From: JAFGHJ01 sp964525555
Lineage (GTDB): Bacteria > Hydrothermota > UBA3072
DNA length: 64,000 bases
Direction: 5' to 3'
NCBI GenBank assembly: GCA_964525555.1
Contig: CAZGHN010000001.1
Location: forward strand, 310,001 to 374,000
Shown: in pieces, positions 33,661 through 42,260 of the stretch
Position numbering within the stretch: position 1 is the stretch's first letter
Layout of the letters: every line of letters begins with the position of its first letter
Position numbers and translations under genes: made by a program
Notes under the pieces: model-generated
Databases searched by the model: none
Told to the model about the DNA's origin: nothing
Seen by the model: the letters and a program-made list of their open reading frames with translations, nothing else

Positions 33661-36261
33661 ATGTTAAAGAAATCTTTCCTATTCATCACACTTCTTTTTC
33701 TCCTGCCCTTAATTCTACAAGCCTGGGATCCTGCTTCACATATTTATTTAAGTCAACATATGAAAGAAATATGGCAGGACTTCGACCCTGAGTTTTACGA
33801 AGTTCTTACATCGCCGGACCCTATATTTATGCAAACTCAGGAAGAGTTAGATAATTTCCTTGCTAAGAAGTTTTATTACATCGGAACAACTCTTCCTGAT
33901 ATGTTTGATTATGACGCCCAAGGTGCAATCCAAGGCATTATAAATGAGTTATATAATTTAATATTAGACGGTGCGGGAATAACTGAACCAAGGCATGGTT
34001 ATGCTATAAAAGAAAATACTTATAATAACATTCATGAGCAAATCATATTCGGCGAAAACGAAGAACCCAACCAAAACCTTGAAAAAATAAGCGAAATGGC
34101 TATATACGCCAGGAATCAAGGATGGAGTCCCTATAAAAAGGCACTTATATATGGTTGCTATGCACATCTTCTCGAAGATATAGTAGCGCATATGGTATTA
34201 CAACCTGCTACTTTTGGATATGGAAAAACGATCGATTCACCGGAATTAGCCACAGAAGGATTGCTCTCTTCTGGTGAAATTTTTCACGAGTTATTCACTG
34301 CAACCCATATAAATGATGCGGATTGGGAGCTTATAGATCATCACCTATTCTGTGGTTGGGCTAAGGATTGCGGTGGCGTCTACCACAGAATGTACCCACT
34401 ATTTCAATTTTTTATAGACATATTTTATTGCGAAGGTCCGCCCCCTAGAGGGTGGGTACGTGGATGGCAGGATCTTAGCTTTGATCCTATCGCGGGTTTT
34501 GTTGAGGCAGCAAGTGAAGTTGAATACAGTATACAAAATCTAACACATGAGAGACTACAAGCCTATATGCATGGATGGGCAATAAGTTTATTTTGGTTAA
34601 TGGGGTACGACTGGGATGAAAGTTATAAAGGTATGATATTAAGTCATCCAAATACGGATTGGGTAAGGATTTTTATTAAAATTGCAGGTTTAGGTAATCG
34701 TGGCGATGGAAACGCTATAATCCTAATTCCAACACCAAAAGATCTCTTAGGAACGAGTGTTCTAACTATTATTATAGATGGGGGTTTACCATTTGTGCTT
34801 CTTCAACTCGCACTAGAAAACTGCACATATAACTACCCCTGGCCATCATATCTCGAATCTGTTTCCGAATACGAACGACTGTGGAGGTGCATAAGAACAA
34901 CTCTAAGACCAGCGGCATACGACAAATATAGATCAGTTATACAATACTATGAAGATCACAGCACCGAAAAAAAACCAAACTTAAGGAGCACTTATGCCGA
35001 TCAACTTGAAGAAGGACTTAATTTTCAAGAATTTATAAAAGATATGTTAGACGGTGAGTATACAGTGTGGTATAATATTGATAAAGGGTGGATTATTTCA
35101 AGGAAAGCAGGTCTTCTGGGAGGAATGTATGATGTCGACGCCTCAGAGGAATATTACTTGCAGCCTGGAATATTTGATATGCATTTCGAAAGTGAAGGGA
35201 ACCCGATATATTATATCGAAAACGAAATACCTTCAACAATAGAACTTAAATATAAAATTATCACTTTCGGAAATACAATAATAAGTATTAACGGGAAAAA
35301 AGAGGACGATTCATGGGATCGATTGGTTGAAGAAGAAATTACCCAAACATACACCTATATTAACTCATCTATCTCATTAAACGTCCAAGAAGCACTTAAC
35401 AATGGATATACGGAACTCTTTTTTGAAGTTAGAACCAAATCAAAGACTTCATCGAACTATCAAACAATGTTTCTCTCAGATTATGAAGACGCATTCAATT
35501 CTACCACTTTCATCAGCGATAATCAACTGTATTGGGATTATTTTACAGAAGAAGGAATACCAAGAAGAGCACCGGGACAGGATCCTATAGCAAACCCCAG
35601 CGCATACTGGCCCTATGCTTTATCTTTGATACCTGAGAATCTCGTTTTGCAAGATATAACAGTCGTAAGTGGAGAAACTCTGAGATACTTAGCTTCCCAT
35701 TCCATACAAGCAGCAGGTGATAATACATACTTTACAATTTTAAATGGTGGCGAAGTCACTATGAAGGCCGGAAGTTATATCTGCTTAAAACCTGGCTTTG
35801 AAGCACGAACTGGATGCGAATTTGCTGCATCTATAGATCCGTCACTTATAGTGTCGCATTCTACTTCAACCCTTGCCTTTTTAACAAGAGACGCAAGATT
35901 CCCTAATAAACCTGAAGCTAAAAAAGAAGAGACGTCTACGACTCAATCTACCGACAAAAAAGAAATAAAAGAAGCCATCCCCACCGTATTCAGCTGCGCG
36001 CAGAATTATCCCAACCCCTTTCCTCAAAGCACAACAATCAAATACGGATTACCGAAAAAATCCAATGTTAACCTGACCATATTCAATCTCGCGGGTCAAG
36101 TAGTCAGAACACTTGTTAACGGTCAACAAACGGCAGGATTTAAATCGGTTAAATGGGACGGTAAAAACAGCGCGGGTGCGCCGGTACCGCAGGGAGTATA
36201 CTTCTATGTTTTCAAGGCGGATGATTTTGAAAAGAACTATAAGATGATAGTGGTTAAATGA
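33661..36261 (+). CDS. Cassette 3 secreted zinc phospholipase C-like protein with sorting domain
   Basis: The signal peptide ends in LILQA and the predicted mature protein begins with WDPASH. An N-terminal Trp whose amino group binds zinc, followed by a nearby His, is the hallmark of zinc-dependent phospholipase C and S1/P1 nucleases. Further candidate ligands lie in FYYIGTTLPDMFD, YGCYAHLLEDIVAHMVL and GEIFHELFTATH. About 866 residues in all: the catalytic-like domain to roughly 330, a long middle part of unknown fold, the GCxF module (ICLKPGFEARTGCEF) near 730, and the FlgD-like C-terminal domain ending in YKMIVVK. An ATG at 33646 overlaps the GAGGAGG site, so the ATG at 33661 is chosen. 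Confidence 0.72.
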   Translation: MLKKSFLFITLLFLLPLILQAWDPASHIYLSQHMKEIWQDFDPEFYEVLTSPDPIFMQTQEELDNFLAKKFYYIGTTLPDMFDYDAQGAIQGIINELYNLILDGAGITEPRHGYAIKENTYNNIHEQIIFGENEEPNQNLEKISEMAIYARNQGWSPYKKALIYGCYAHLLEDIVAHMVLQPATFGYGKTIDSPELATEGLLSSGEIFHELFTATHINDADWELIDHHLFCGWAKDCGGVYHRMYPLFQFFIDIFYCEGPPPRGWVRGWQDLSFDPIAGFVEAASEVEYSIQNLTHERLQAYMHGWAISLFWLMGYDWDESYKGMILSHPNTDWVRIFIKIAGLGNRGDGNAIILIPTPKDLLGTSVLTIIIDGGLPFVLLQLALENCTYNYPWPSYLESVSEYERLWRCIRTTLRPAAYDKYRSVIQYYEDHSTEKKPNLRSTYADQLEEGLNFQEFIKDMLDGEYTVWYNIDKGWIISRKAGLLGGMYDVDASEEYYLQPGIFDMHFESEGNPIYYIENEIPSTIELKYKIITFGNTIISINGKKEDDSWDRLVEEEITQTYTYINSSISLNVQEALNNGYTELFFEVRTKSKTSSNYQTMFLSDYEDAFNSTTFISDNQLYWDYFTEEGIPRRAPGQDPIANPSAYWPYALSLIPENLVLQDITVVSGETLRYLASHSIQAAGDNTYFTILNGGEVTMKAGSYICLKPGFEARTGCEFAASIDPSLIVSHSTSTLAFLTRDARFPNKPEAKKEETSTTQSTDKKEIKEAIPTVFSCAQNYPNPFPQSTTIKYGLPKKSNVNLTIFNLAGQVVRTLVNGQQTAGFKSVKWDGKNSAGAPVPQGVYFYVFKADDFEKNYKMIVVK

Positions 36262-36317
36262 GAAAGTTAGAGCGTTTGAGCGTTAGAGAGTTAGAGCGTT
36301 AAAAAAACAACTATCAA

Positions 36318-36366
36318 AAATCGGCTCAGGATTCTAATTTTAAGGGTCTTGAGCCGATTTGATTTT
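36318..36366 (+). terminator. Cassette 3 terminator
   Basis: AAATCGGCTCAG (36318-36329) pairs with TTGAGCCGATTT (36349-36360), one G-U pair, followed by GATTTT. It is the third copy of the cassette hairpin. Confidence 0.8.
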
Positions 36367-36423
36367 AAAATTAATAGCAAAAATTAGAATATCTATAAAT
36401 TCTAAATGTGAATTTTTGGTTGT

Positions 36424-36656
36424 ACTGGGTTTTAAAAACCAAAAATATAGTGTTTTATCCTATAAGATTTTTTATCTTGACATTGTATTTTATTTTTCCT
36501 ATAATGATAAAGGATACTATACTCATACAAACTATAATCAGGAAATTTTTATACGCAAAATTGCTTTATTTTAAGGGGGCAATTGAGGTTAAATTCTGAA
36601 GATACTGTTATTTAGTTAAACCAAAATTCATACTCAAACCAAAAAGGAGGCAAGGT
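36424..36656 (+). promoter_or_regulatory. Conserved promoter and long leader of cassette 4
   Basis: The second copy of the leader described at 32190: TTGACA (36477-36482), 17 bases, TATAAT (36500-36505), then about 145 bases to the fibre ATG. Only scattered bases differ from the first copy. The flanking bases from 36261 to 36423 also follow the first copy in part (GAGCGTTAGAGAGTTAGAGC). Confidence 0.6.
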
Positions 36657-38060
36657 ATGAAAAAACTAAGTGTTGTAGTACTAGTAGCGTTGTTGTTTAG
36701 TTTGGTTGCCTATGGGCAGACTGCTTGCCAGGATTGTTGGATATATGATGACGCTGTCACACCGATTTTATATACTAACCCTAACCGTTACGTTGAATGG
36801 GTAGGTATCGGGAAGACGAATCCTAGTTATACATTAGATGTAAATGGTGTTGTAGCAATGACGGGTTTCTTATTACCAACAGGTGCAGCAAATGGTTATG
36901 TTTTAACCTCTAATGGTGGTGGCTACGGAAGCTGGCAGCCACCTTCATGGGCAAAAAGTGGAAGTGATATCTATCGTACTACCGGCAATGTCGGTATCGG
37001 GATGACGGATCCAGATGCATTACTTCACTTGGGAAGCAATACAAGCGGAGCAAACAAAATAAGACTTGGTAAATCGGGTGCTGGACCGCATGGTATTGAT
37101 TTTATGAATTCAAACAATACTGTAGGAATGAGTATTTACTATCGAACCGGTCCCCAAAAGTTATATATAGAAGAAGGTGTTTCTGGCGGTAAGCTGGTAA
37201 CATTTGTGCCATACAACGGAAATGTCGGTATCGGGATGACGGATCCGGAAAGCAAATTGCATGTAGAATGCAATTCAGCTGGACCATTATCGCCTGAGGA
37301 AAAGTTAGCTGCTATTTATGGTTATAACACCAGTACCGATATTAGCTATGCTAATGCAATTGGTGTATATGGAAAAGTTAGAACAAGTAACGGTAGGGCT
37401 ATTTATGGATATAGTACAAATGCAGATGGTTATGGTGGTTATTTCGTTGGAAAAGGTTATTTTTCCGGAAACGTCGGCATCGGGACGACAAACCCAACGG
37501 GCAAATTAGAAGTTAAGGGTGATTTAAATGTTTCAGCTGGATCTGACAACGACGCTGATATCATACTTACAGATGCTTCCGGTAAATTTGGATGGATAGC
37601 ACAAGATGACCAAACCAACGCAATGTGGGTAGAACATGCGGAAGGACAAAAACTTATGCTTTCCGGTCAATATGCCGAAGACGGAATTGTTGTAGTAAAA
37701 GGTATATTAGGTGTAGGGACGGACGAACCCCAATCCGAACTCGCAGTTAACGGAACAATTACAGCCAAGGAAGTTATTGTGACGACAGACGGCTTTCCTG
37801 ATTTCGTTTTTACGGATAACTATAACCTTATACCTCTTGACAAACTTGAAAAACACGTCAAGGTCAATAAAAGCCTTCCCGGAATTCCTACAGAGAAGGA
37901 AGTACTCGAGGGTGGCGTAAATCTTGGTGAAATGCAGGCAAAACTCCTTGAAAAGGTCGAAGAATTGACGCTTTATGTGATTGAGCTAAAGAAAGAGAAT
38001 ATTCAATTAAAGAAACAAAATGATAATTTAGAGACCCGAATATCAGCGCTTGAGAAATAG
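36657..38060 (+). CDS. Cassette 4 fibre-like exported protein
   Basis: A 467-residue paralog. Signal peptide MKKLSVVVVLVALLF-like (MKKLSVVVLVALLFSLVAYG) and the following 75 residues (ACQDCWIYDDAVTPILYTNP and on) almost repeat cassette 1. The middle has VGIGMTDP motifs in place of VGIGT (twice), then NVGIGTTNPTGKL, and unique stretches (AIYGYNTSTDISYANAIGVY). The end is the conserved GFPDFVFTDNYNLIPLDKL and coiled coil. Two cysteines near the mature N-terminus (ACQDC) are shared only with cassette 1 and could form disulfides or link subunits. Confidence 0.77.
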   Translation: MKKLSVVVLVALLFSLVAYGQTACQDCWIYDDAVTPILYTNPNRYVEWVGIGKTNPSYTLDVNGVVAMTGFLLPTGAANGYVLTSNGGGYGSWQPPSWAKSGSDIYRTTGNVGIGMTDPDALLHLGSNTSGANKIRLGKSGAGPHGIDFMNSNNTVGMSIYYRTGPQKLYIEEGVSGGKLVTFVPYNGNVGIGMTDPESKLHVECNSAGPLSPEEKLAAIYGYNTSTDISYANAIGVYGKVRTSNGRAIYGYSTNADGYGGYFVGKGYFSGNVGIGTTNPTGKLEVKGDLNVSAGSDNDADIILTDASGKFGWIAQDDQTNAMWVEHAEGQKLMLSGQYAEDGIVVVKGILGVGTDEPQSELAVNGTITAKEVIVTTDGFPDFVFTDNYNLIPLDKLEKHVKVNKSLPGIPTEKEVLEGGVNLGEMQAKLLEKVEELTLYVIELKKENIQLKKQNDNLETRISALEK

Positions 38061-38112
38061 AAAGAAAATAAGAAATGATAAAAAGAAAAACTATAATTAA
38101 AAAGGAGGTAAG

Positions 38113-40167
38113 ATGAAAACAATCACAGTACTTTTTTTAATTCTACTTCCTATACTCTTAAGCGCGCAAGAAATCTTAAGAACAGCGCCGGATATGATAC
38201 CGGATACGACACCGGATACGATAACGGATACAATACCGGAAATGATGCCGGAAGCTACATCAATGCCGAGAATACCTGGAACTATACAAGGGAACGTCGT
38301 CTATGTAAATAATACGCCTGTCAATAATGGTGAAGTTGTTCTCCTTGCAAAATGGAATGATTTTTGGTATCAGGCAGCATCTACCACGACAGACTCTGAA
38401 GGGAACTATACACTCGATGTACTGATAGAGCCGGGTCAATGTATTTTGTGTGCGTACTATAACAGTGATTGCTATAAGAATCAAGTATTATGGTTCAGTG
38501 GAGGTGATTATACAGTTGATATTAACATTGGTCCTCAAGTTCTTTGGTATGATGTCAATAGTAGTTCTGATCCCAACATCGAACATGGATACTCCTTTGC
38601 TGTTATAGCCGACCCTCATATAGGGGAGGGTTATGATGATTACGGGAGTCCTGGTTATGAAGATAGTAAGCCAATCGGCGACGTGGGATATGCGGCTAAA
38701 AGATTAAGGTGTGCTGTAGATTGGATAAACAATTGGAACGGATACTGGATGCCAGGCGTACCACATAAGATTAGGTTTGTAGCGGTATTAGGGGATATAA
38801 CCGACAGCGGAGAACGTTCGGAATTTTTAAAGGCTAAAGAAATACTGGATGCACTCGATATTCCCTGGATTCCTATTTTAGGCAACCACGATGTATTTCC
38901 GAATTATACTGATGAAGACGGATGGCGTTACACATTAATATCAGATGCTTTACCTAATGAATGGTTTTTCGAACCTAAATATAACGATTTGATAAATGAA
39001 CATCCTTCCTGGAATTGGAAAAAAGAACCTGTACCTGAAGGAGGAAATCATTTCCAGCAAATCTCTTTTGACTATGGATATTACCATTTTGTATGTTGTG
39101 ATTTTCAATGTAGAAGGGATGCTCCTATTGGAGGTGCACAGCCTGGAGCAGATTTATTCGAATCCTATAATCCCGATGATCCCGATGATCCTAAAATCGA
39201 TCTTAGCTGCTACACCTGGTTTAAAAATCATCTTAGCACAGACGCTCCCAGATATGATGAGAATATTATCATCTTGATGCATCATAATCTTGATAATTGT
39301 TCTAACGGGTATGTGTGCTTTAATAAATTCGAAAGGTATGATATAAAAAGATTTTTTATAAATGAAAACCTTATATCCTCTATTCCTGCACAATTTGGGG
39401 GACATCATCATGAGAACGCAGAGGCTTATGACTCAGATCTCGATCTTACCCGGGTGCTTACCCAAACTTGTAAATTTGAAGGTTTTACTACAGGGGGGGC
39501 CGGCTACTTGAGAGTGGTTAAGTTGTATCAACCGAGGGATCTTAATTTAAGAGATCAGGTAATTGCATTGGAATCGCCACATAGAATCGACTTTAAAGCA
39601 TCTAATTTAATTGATGCAGCAGGTTACGGCACTTCTTTTATCATCGAAGGCGATGGAGAGAACGGACCTAAAGTGACTATGACGGCTGGAAATAATGTTT
39701 ATTTAGAAGACGGTTTTCATGCAGAGGAAGGCTGCTATTTCCGTGCTTCAACTGATTTCTGGCCTGATGATGCTAACCCCCTGTTATCCGCAACTAAACA
39801 GTCTGAAAAAATAGAGATAGCCTCCACTAAAAACACCAAAACCTCTGTTGAACTTTCATCTAAAGAAACAAAAGAATCCATCCCTAAAGTCTTCAGCTGT
39901 GCGCAGAATTATCCCAATCCTTTAGCATTCAACACCACCATCAAATACGGATTACCGAAAGATTCCAATGTCAAATTAACCATCTTCAATCTTGCCGGTC
40001 AGGTTGTCCGAACATTAGTTGACGGTCAACAGCCAGCAGGATTTAAAAAAGTCAGGTGGGATGGGAAAAACAGCGCGGGTATGCAAGTACCTCAAGGAAT
40101 ATACTTCTACACTCTTGAAGCAGGTGATGAATTTAAGCAAACTTATAAGATGATAGTGATTAAGTAG
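38113..40167 (+). CDS. Cassette 4 secreted calcineurin-like phosphoesterase with sorting domain
   Basis: After a signal peptide (MKTITVLFLILLPILLSAQE) come a PDTT-type tetrapeptide stretch (about 27-49), a carboxypeptidase-regulatory-like beta-sandwich (GTIQGNVVYVNNTPV to about 140), and a metallophosphoesterase with all motifs: DPH (167-169), GDITD (227-231), GNHD (257-260), MHHN and GGHHHE. It should hydrolyse phosphate esters outside the cell; the substrate is unknown. The GCxF module (VYLEDGFHAEEGCYFRAS) and the FlgD-like C-terminal domain ending in YKMIVIK follow. In total 684 residues. The start has the site AAAGGAGG. Confidence 0.82.
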   Translation: MKTITVLFLILLPILLSAQEILRTAPDMIPDTTPDTITDTIPEMMPEATSMPRIPGTIQGNVVYVNNTPVNNGEVVLLAKWNDFWYQAASTTTDSEGNYTLDVLIEPGQCILCAYYNSDCYKNQVLWFSGGDYTVDINIGPQVLWYDVNSSSDPNIEHGYSFAVIADPHIGEGYDDYGSPGYEDSKPIGDVGYAAKRLRCAVDWINNWNGYWMPGVPHKIRFVAVLGDITDSGERSEFLKAKEILDALDIPWIPILGNHDVFPNYTDEDGWRYTLISDALPNEWFFEPKYNDLINEHPSWNWKKEPVPEGGNHFQQISFDYGYYHFVCCDFQCRRDAPIGGAQPGADLFESYNPDDPDDPKIDLSCYTWFKNHLSTDAPRYDENIIILMHHNLDNCSNGYVCFNKFERYDIKRFFINENLISSIPAQFGGHHHENAEAYDSDLDLTRVLTQTCKFEGFTTGGAGYLRVVKLYQPRDLNLRDQVIALESPHRIDFKASNLIDAAGYGTSFIIEGDGENGPKVTMTAGNNVYLEDGFHAEEGCYFRASTDFWPDDANPLLSATKQSEKIEIASTKNTKTSVELSSKETKESIPKVFSCAQNYPNPLAFNTTIKYGLPKDSNVKLTIFNLAGQVVRTLVDGQQPAGFKKVRWDGKNSAGMQVPQGIYFYTLEAGDEFKQTYKMIVIK
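38188..38259 (+). repeat. Six tandem 12-base units inside the phosphoesterase gene
   Basis: Units such as CCGGATATGATA, CCGGATACGACA, CCGGATACGATA and ACGGATACAATA encode a run of PDxI/T-type tetrapeptides, a flexible linker between signal peptide and first domain. The count may vary between strains. Confidence 0.8.
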
Positions 40168-40200
40168 GTAGTAGACAGTAGAGAGTAGTTAGTAGTTAAA

Positions 40201-40246
40201 AAATCGGCTCAGGGTTTCTTTTTAAGACTCTGAGCCGATTTATTTT
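40201..40246 (+). terminator. Cassette 4 terminator
   Basis: AAATCGGCTCAG (40201-40212) pairs perfectly with CTGAGCCGATTT (40230-40241), followed by ATTTTT. Together with the next 35 bases it is nearly identical to the copy at 32092. Confidence 0.85.
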
Positions 40247-40371
40247 TGAAAAAACTTTGCGCTCTCTGTGTCTTTGTGTGAGATTTAGTGAGTAGGGAGT
40301 AGAGAGTAGTTAGCAGTTAAGAAAACAAAATTAAACCTGGTGTGAGGATTGGGCTTTGTGACCTTTGTGGT
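40247..40371 (+). repeat. Word repeats after the cassette array
   Basis: Contains GCGCTCTCTGTGTCTTTGTG and GTGAGTAGGGAGTAGAGAGT; the latter word also occurs before the hairpin (GTAGTAGACAGTAGAGAGTA at about 40168). No gene is seen. Confidence 0.5.
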
Positions 40372-41127
40372 TCAATCCCTTTTTGGGGTTGGGATTACCG
40401 CTTTTATTATTCCCGTTGCGTTTGAAACCCAGTTGATACCCTCGCACTTGAGCTTCTCAAGTTGTGTGAATTTATTTAAACCTATTTTAGCCGAAAGATT
40501 AAAGAGAGTGTCTATAGTGTATACTCCCCAGCGTCCTAAAGAATAAGGATTGTTTGCCTCACTAGGCGTAGAAATGAATGCTTTCTGGTAACCAGCCTGT
40601 CCTGCCAGCTCAATTTCATCTTTCCTTATTCTGCCAAAAGGGTAAGAGAGATACTTGACTCTCTCCCCTATTTTTTCCGATATAACTTCAAAAGAAACCT
40701 TCATGTCTTTTTTTACTAAAGCAATAGGACTACGTGAATAATCAGGATGAAGATGAGAATGAGACCCAATTGTAATTCCATATTTATGCATCTCTTTTAT
40801 TTTATCCCATGAAAGATGTGTAAATGTCTTCCCAAGAGTAACGTCCCAATCATTTTTCTTTCCGGCATAACCTGATACAACAAATACAACAGCGGGTATC
40901 TTTTCATCGGTAAGCACGGGAAAAGCAAACTCGTATAAATCGATAAATCCATCATCAAAAGTAAGCAAAACTCCGGAATCCCCGTTAAAGAACTCATCGA
41001 CGTGGAGAAATTTTATCCCCTTATTTTTTATAAATCTTAAATGTTTAGCGAAAACATCCGGAAAAACAATTGAACCGTAGGGAGAGAATGTTTTAGATAT
41101 ATTATGGTAAAGAAGGATCGACTTCAT
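40372..41127 (-). CDS. Polysaccharide deacetylase (NodB-like)
   Basis: A 251-residue carbohydrate esterase 4 domain. The metal and catalytic motifs are LLTFDDGF (Asp pair) and HSHLHPDYS (His pair), with YPFGR further on and the typical opening LLYHNIS. It removes N- or O-acetyl groups from a sugar polymer. There is no signal peptide, so it may act on a cytoplasmic or lipid-linked precursor. Its start overlaps the end of the glycosyltransferase gene by 26 bases, and both are the last genes of an envelope operon. Confidence 0.88.
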   Translation of the reverse strand: MKSILLYHNISKTFSPYGSIVFPDVFAKHLRFIKNKGIKFLHVDEFFNGDSGVLLTFDDGFIDLYEFAFPVLTDEKIPAVVFVVSGYAGKKNDWDVTLGKTFTHLSWDKIKEMHKYGITIGSHSHLHPDYSRSPIALVKKDMKVSFEVISEKIGERVKYLSYPFGRIRKDEIELAGQAGYQKAFISTPSEANNPYSLGRWGVYTIDTLFNLSAKIGLNKFTQLEKLKCEGINWVSNATGIIKAVIPTPKRD

Positions 41128-42190
41128 AATAGAAATTAACTATATCTCTTGCAACATTGCTCCAGGCGTATTTCCTAACGGTTTTTTGCCCTCCCTTAAC
41201 AAGAATCTTACATAGATTTTTATCTTCAAACAAACGTATAACTTTTTCGGCTATATCTTTCGAATCGCCAGGCTTTACCAATATTCCATTATCCCTATCA
41301 CGAATTACACATCTATAACCAGGAATATCCGAAGCAATTACAGGGGTCTGTGTCGCCATAGATTCAAGCAAAACAATACCAAAACTTTCACCGGTAATTG
41401 CCGGCGAAACAAAAACAGATGCCCTGCTGAATATCCCCGGCAAATCGGCAGGAGGGACAAAACCTAAAAATTCAATCGAATCTCTGACTTTCTCAGGAAC
41501 ACTCAATCTCATTCCCTTATATCCGCCTCCGGCAACAGTGAGTTTCACTTTTGGAAAATTCTGTTTAATTTCAGGTAGGGCATCAACCAAAAACTGAAGT
41601 CCTTTTCTGGGTTCTATTCTCCCAACAAACAATATTTCAAAAGGATTTCTTTTCGCTCCGGTATTTTTAAATCTATCAGGGTCAACACCATTGGGTATTA
41701 TTCTATAATCATCAGGAAAATATTTACAAATAGAATCCCTAGCGGTAACCGAGACGGCAATTTTACCGTGAATCTTTTTCAAATAATGCCATAAATAATT
41801 CTTAAAAATCTTATATAAATTAGAAGATTCAAAAGTCGGATGGAAGGTAAATATATTTGTTTTTCTCGAAACTTTAAGAGAAAGCAGCGGCAAAGTGGGA
41901 GCAATGATCCCATGTATATGAATAAGGTCATAATCGTTTACGATTTTTGAGAGTCTAGACAGACTAACCCACCCCGTAACTCTGGCATTGGACTGATTCA
42001 TATGAACTACCATTGACTTACCCAAACGTATAACTCTCCTCTCATCCGGTTTCAAATCTCCCTTAATATCTGCCGTAAGTATAGAAACAATATGCCCCAT
42101 ATTTTCAAACTCGTTTGCTAAATGATAAATATGTTCAGTAACTCCACCTATATGAGGATAATAAAAATCAGAAACAAAAAGAATTTTCAT
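41102..42190 (-). CDS. Glycosyltransferase family 4
   Basis: A 362-residue GT-B enzyme. It opens with ILFVSDFYYPHIGGVTEHIYHLA, typical of GT4, has IPNGVDPDRF and LFVGRIEPRKGLQFLVDAL at the start of the second Rossmann domain, and the nucleotide-sugar site SPAITGESFGIVLLESMA with the E-x7-E pattern. It probably transfers a hexose from a nucleotide sugar to a lipid-linked glycan. It lies between a lipid acyltransferase and a polysaccharide deacetylase. Confidence 0.9.
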   Translation of the reverse strand: MKILFVSDFYYPHIGGVTEHIYHLANEFENMGHIVSILTADIKGDLKPDERRVIRLGKSMVVHMNQSNARVTGWVSLSRLSKIVNDYDLIHIHGIIAPTLPLLSLKVSRKTNIFTFHPTFESSNLYKIFKNYLWHYLKKIHGKIAVSVTARDSICKYFPDDYRIIPNGVDPDRFKNTGAKRNPFEILFVGRIEPRKGLQFLVDALPEIKQNFPKVKLTVAGGGYKGMRLSVPEKVRDSIEFLGFVPPADLPGIFSRASVFVSPAITGESFGIVLLESMATQTPVIASDIPGYRCVIRDRDNGILVKPGDSKDIAEKVIRLFEDKNLCKILVKGGQKTVRKYAWSNVARDIVNFYYEVDPSLP

Positions 42191-42260
42191 CTCTCAAACG
42201 TTAAAATTTAAAAAAATCATATTTAAGAATCTTCCCGCTTTAACAAACTCACTCTTCATG

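Noticed and set aside
24500..40246. The fibre cassettes as a prophage or tailocin
   Set aside because: The proteins have Sec signal peptides and sorting domains, and no capsid, portal, terminase, sheath, baseplate or lysis gene lies near.
40349..40546. A 65-codon plus-strand frame over the end of the deacetylase gene
   Set aside because: It lies opposite a well-supported deacetylase gene and starts in word repeats without a ribosome site.
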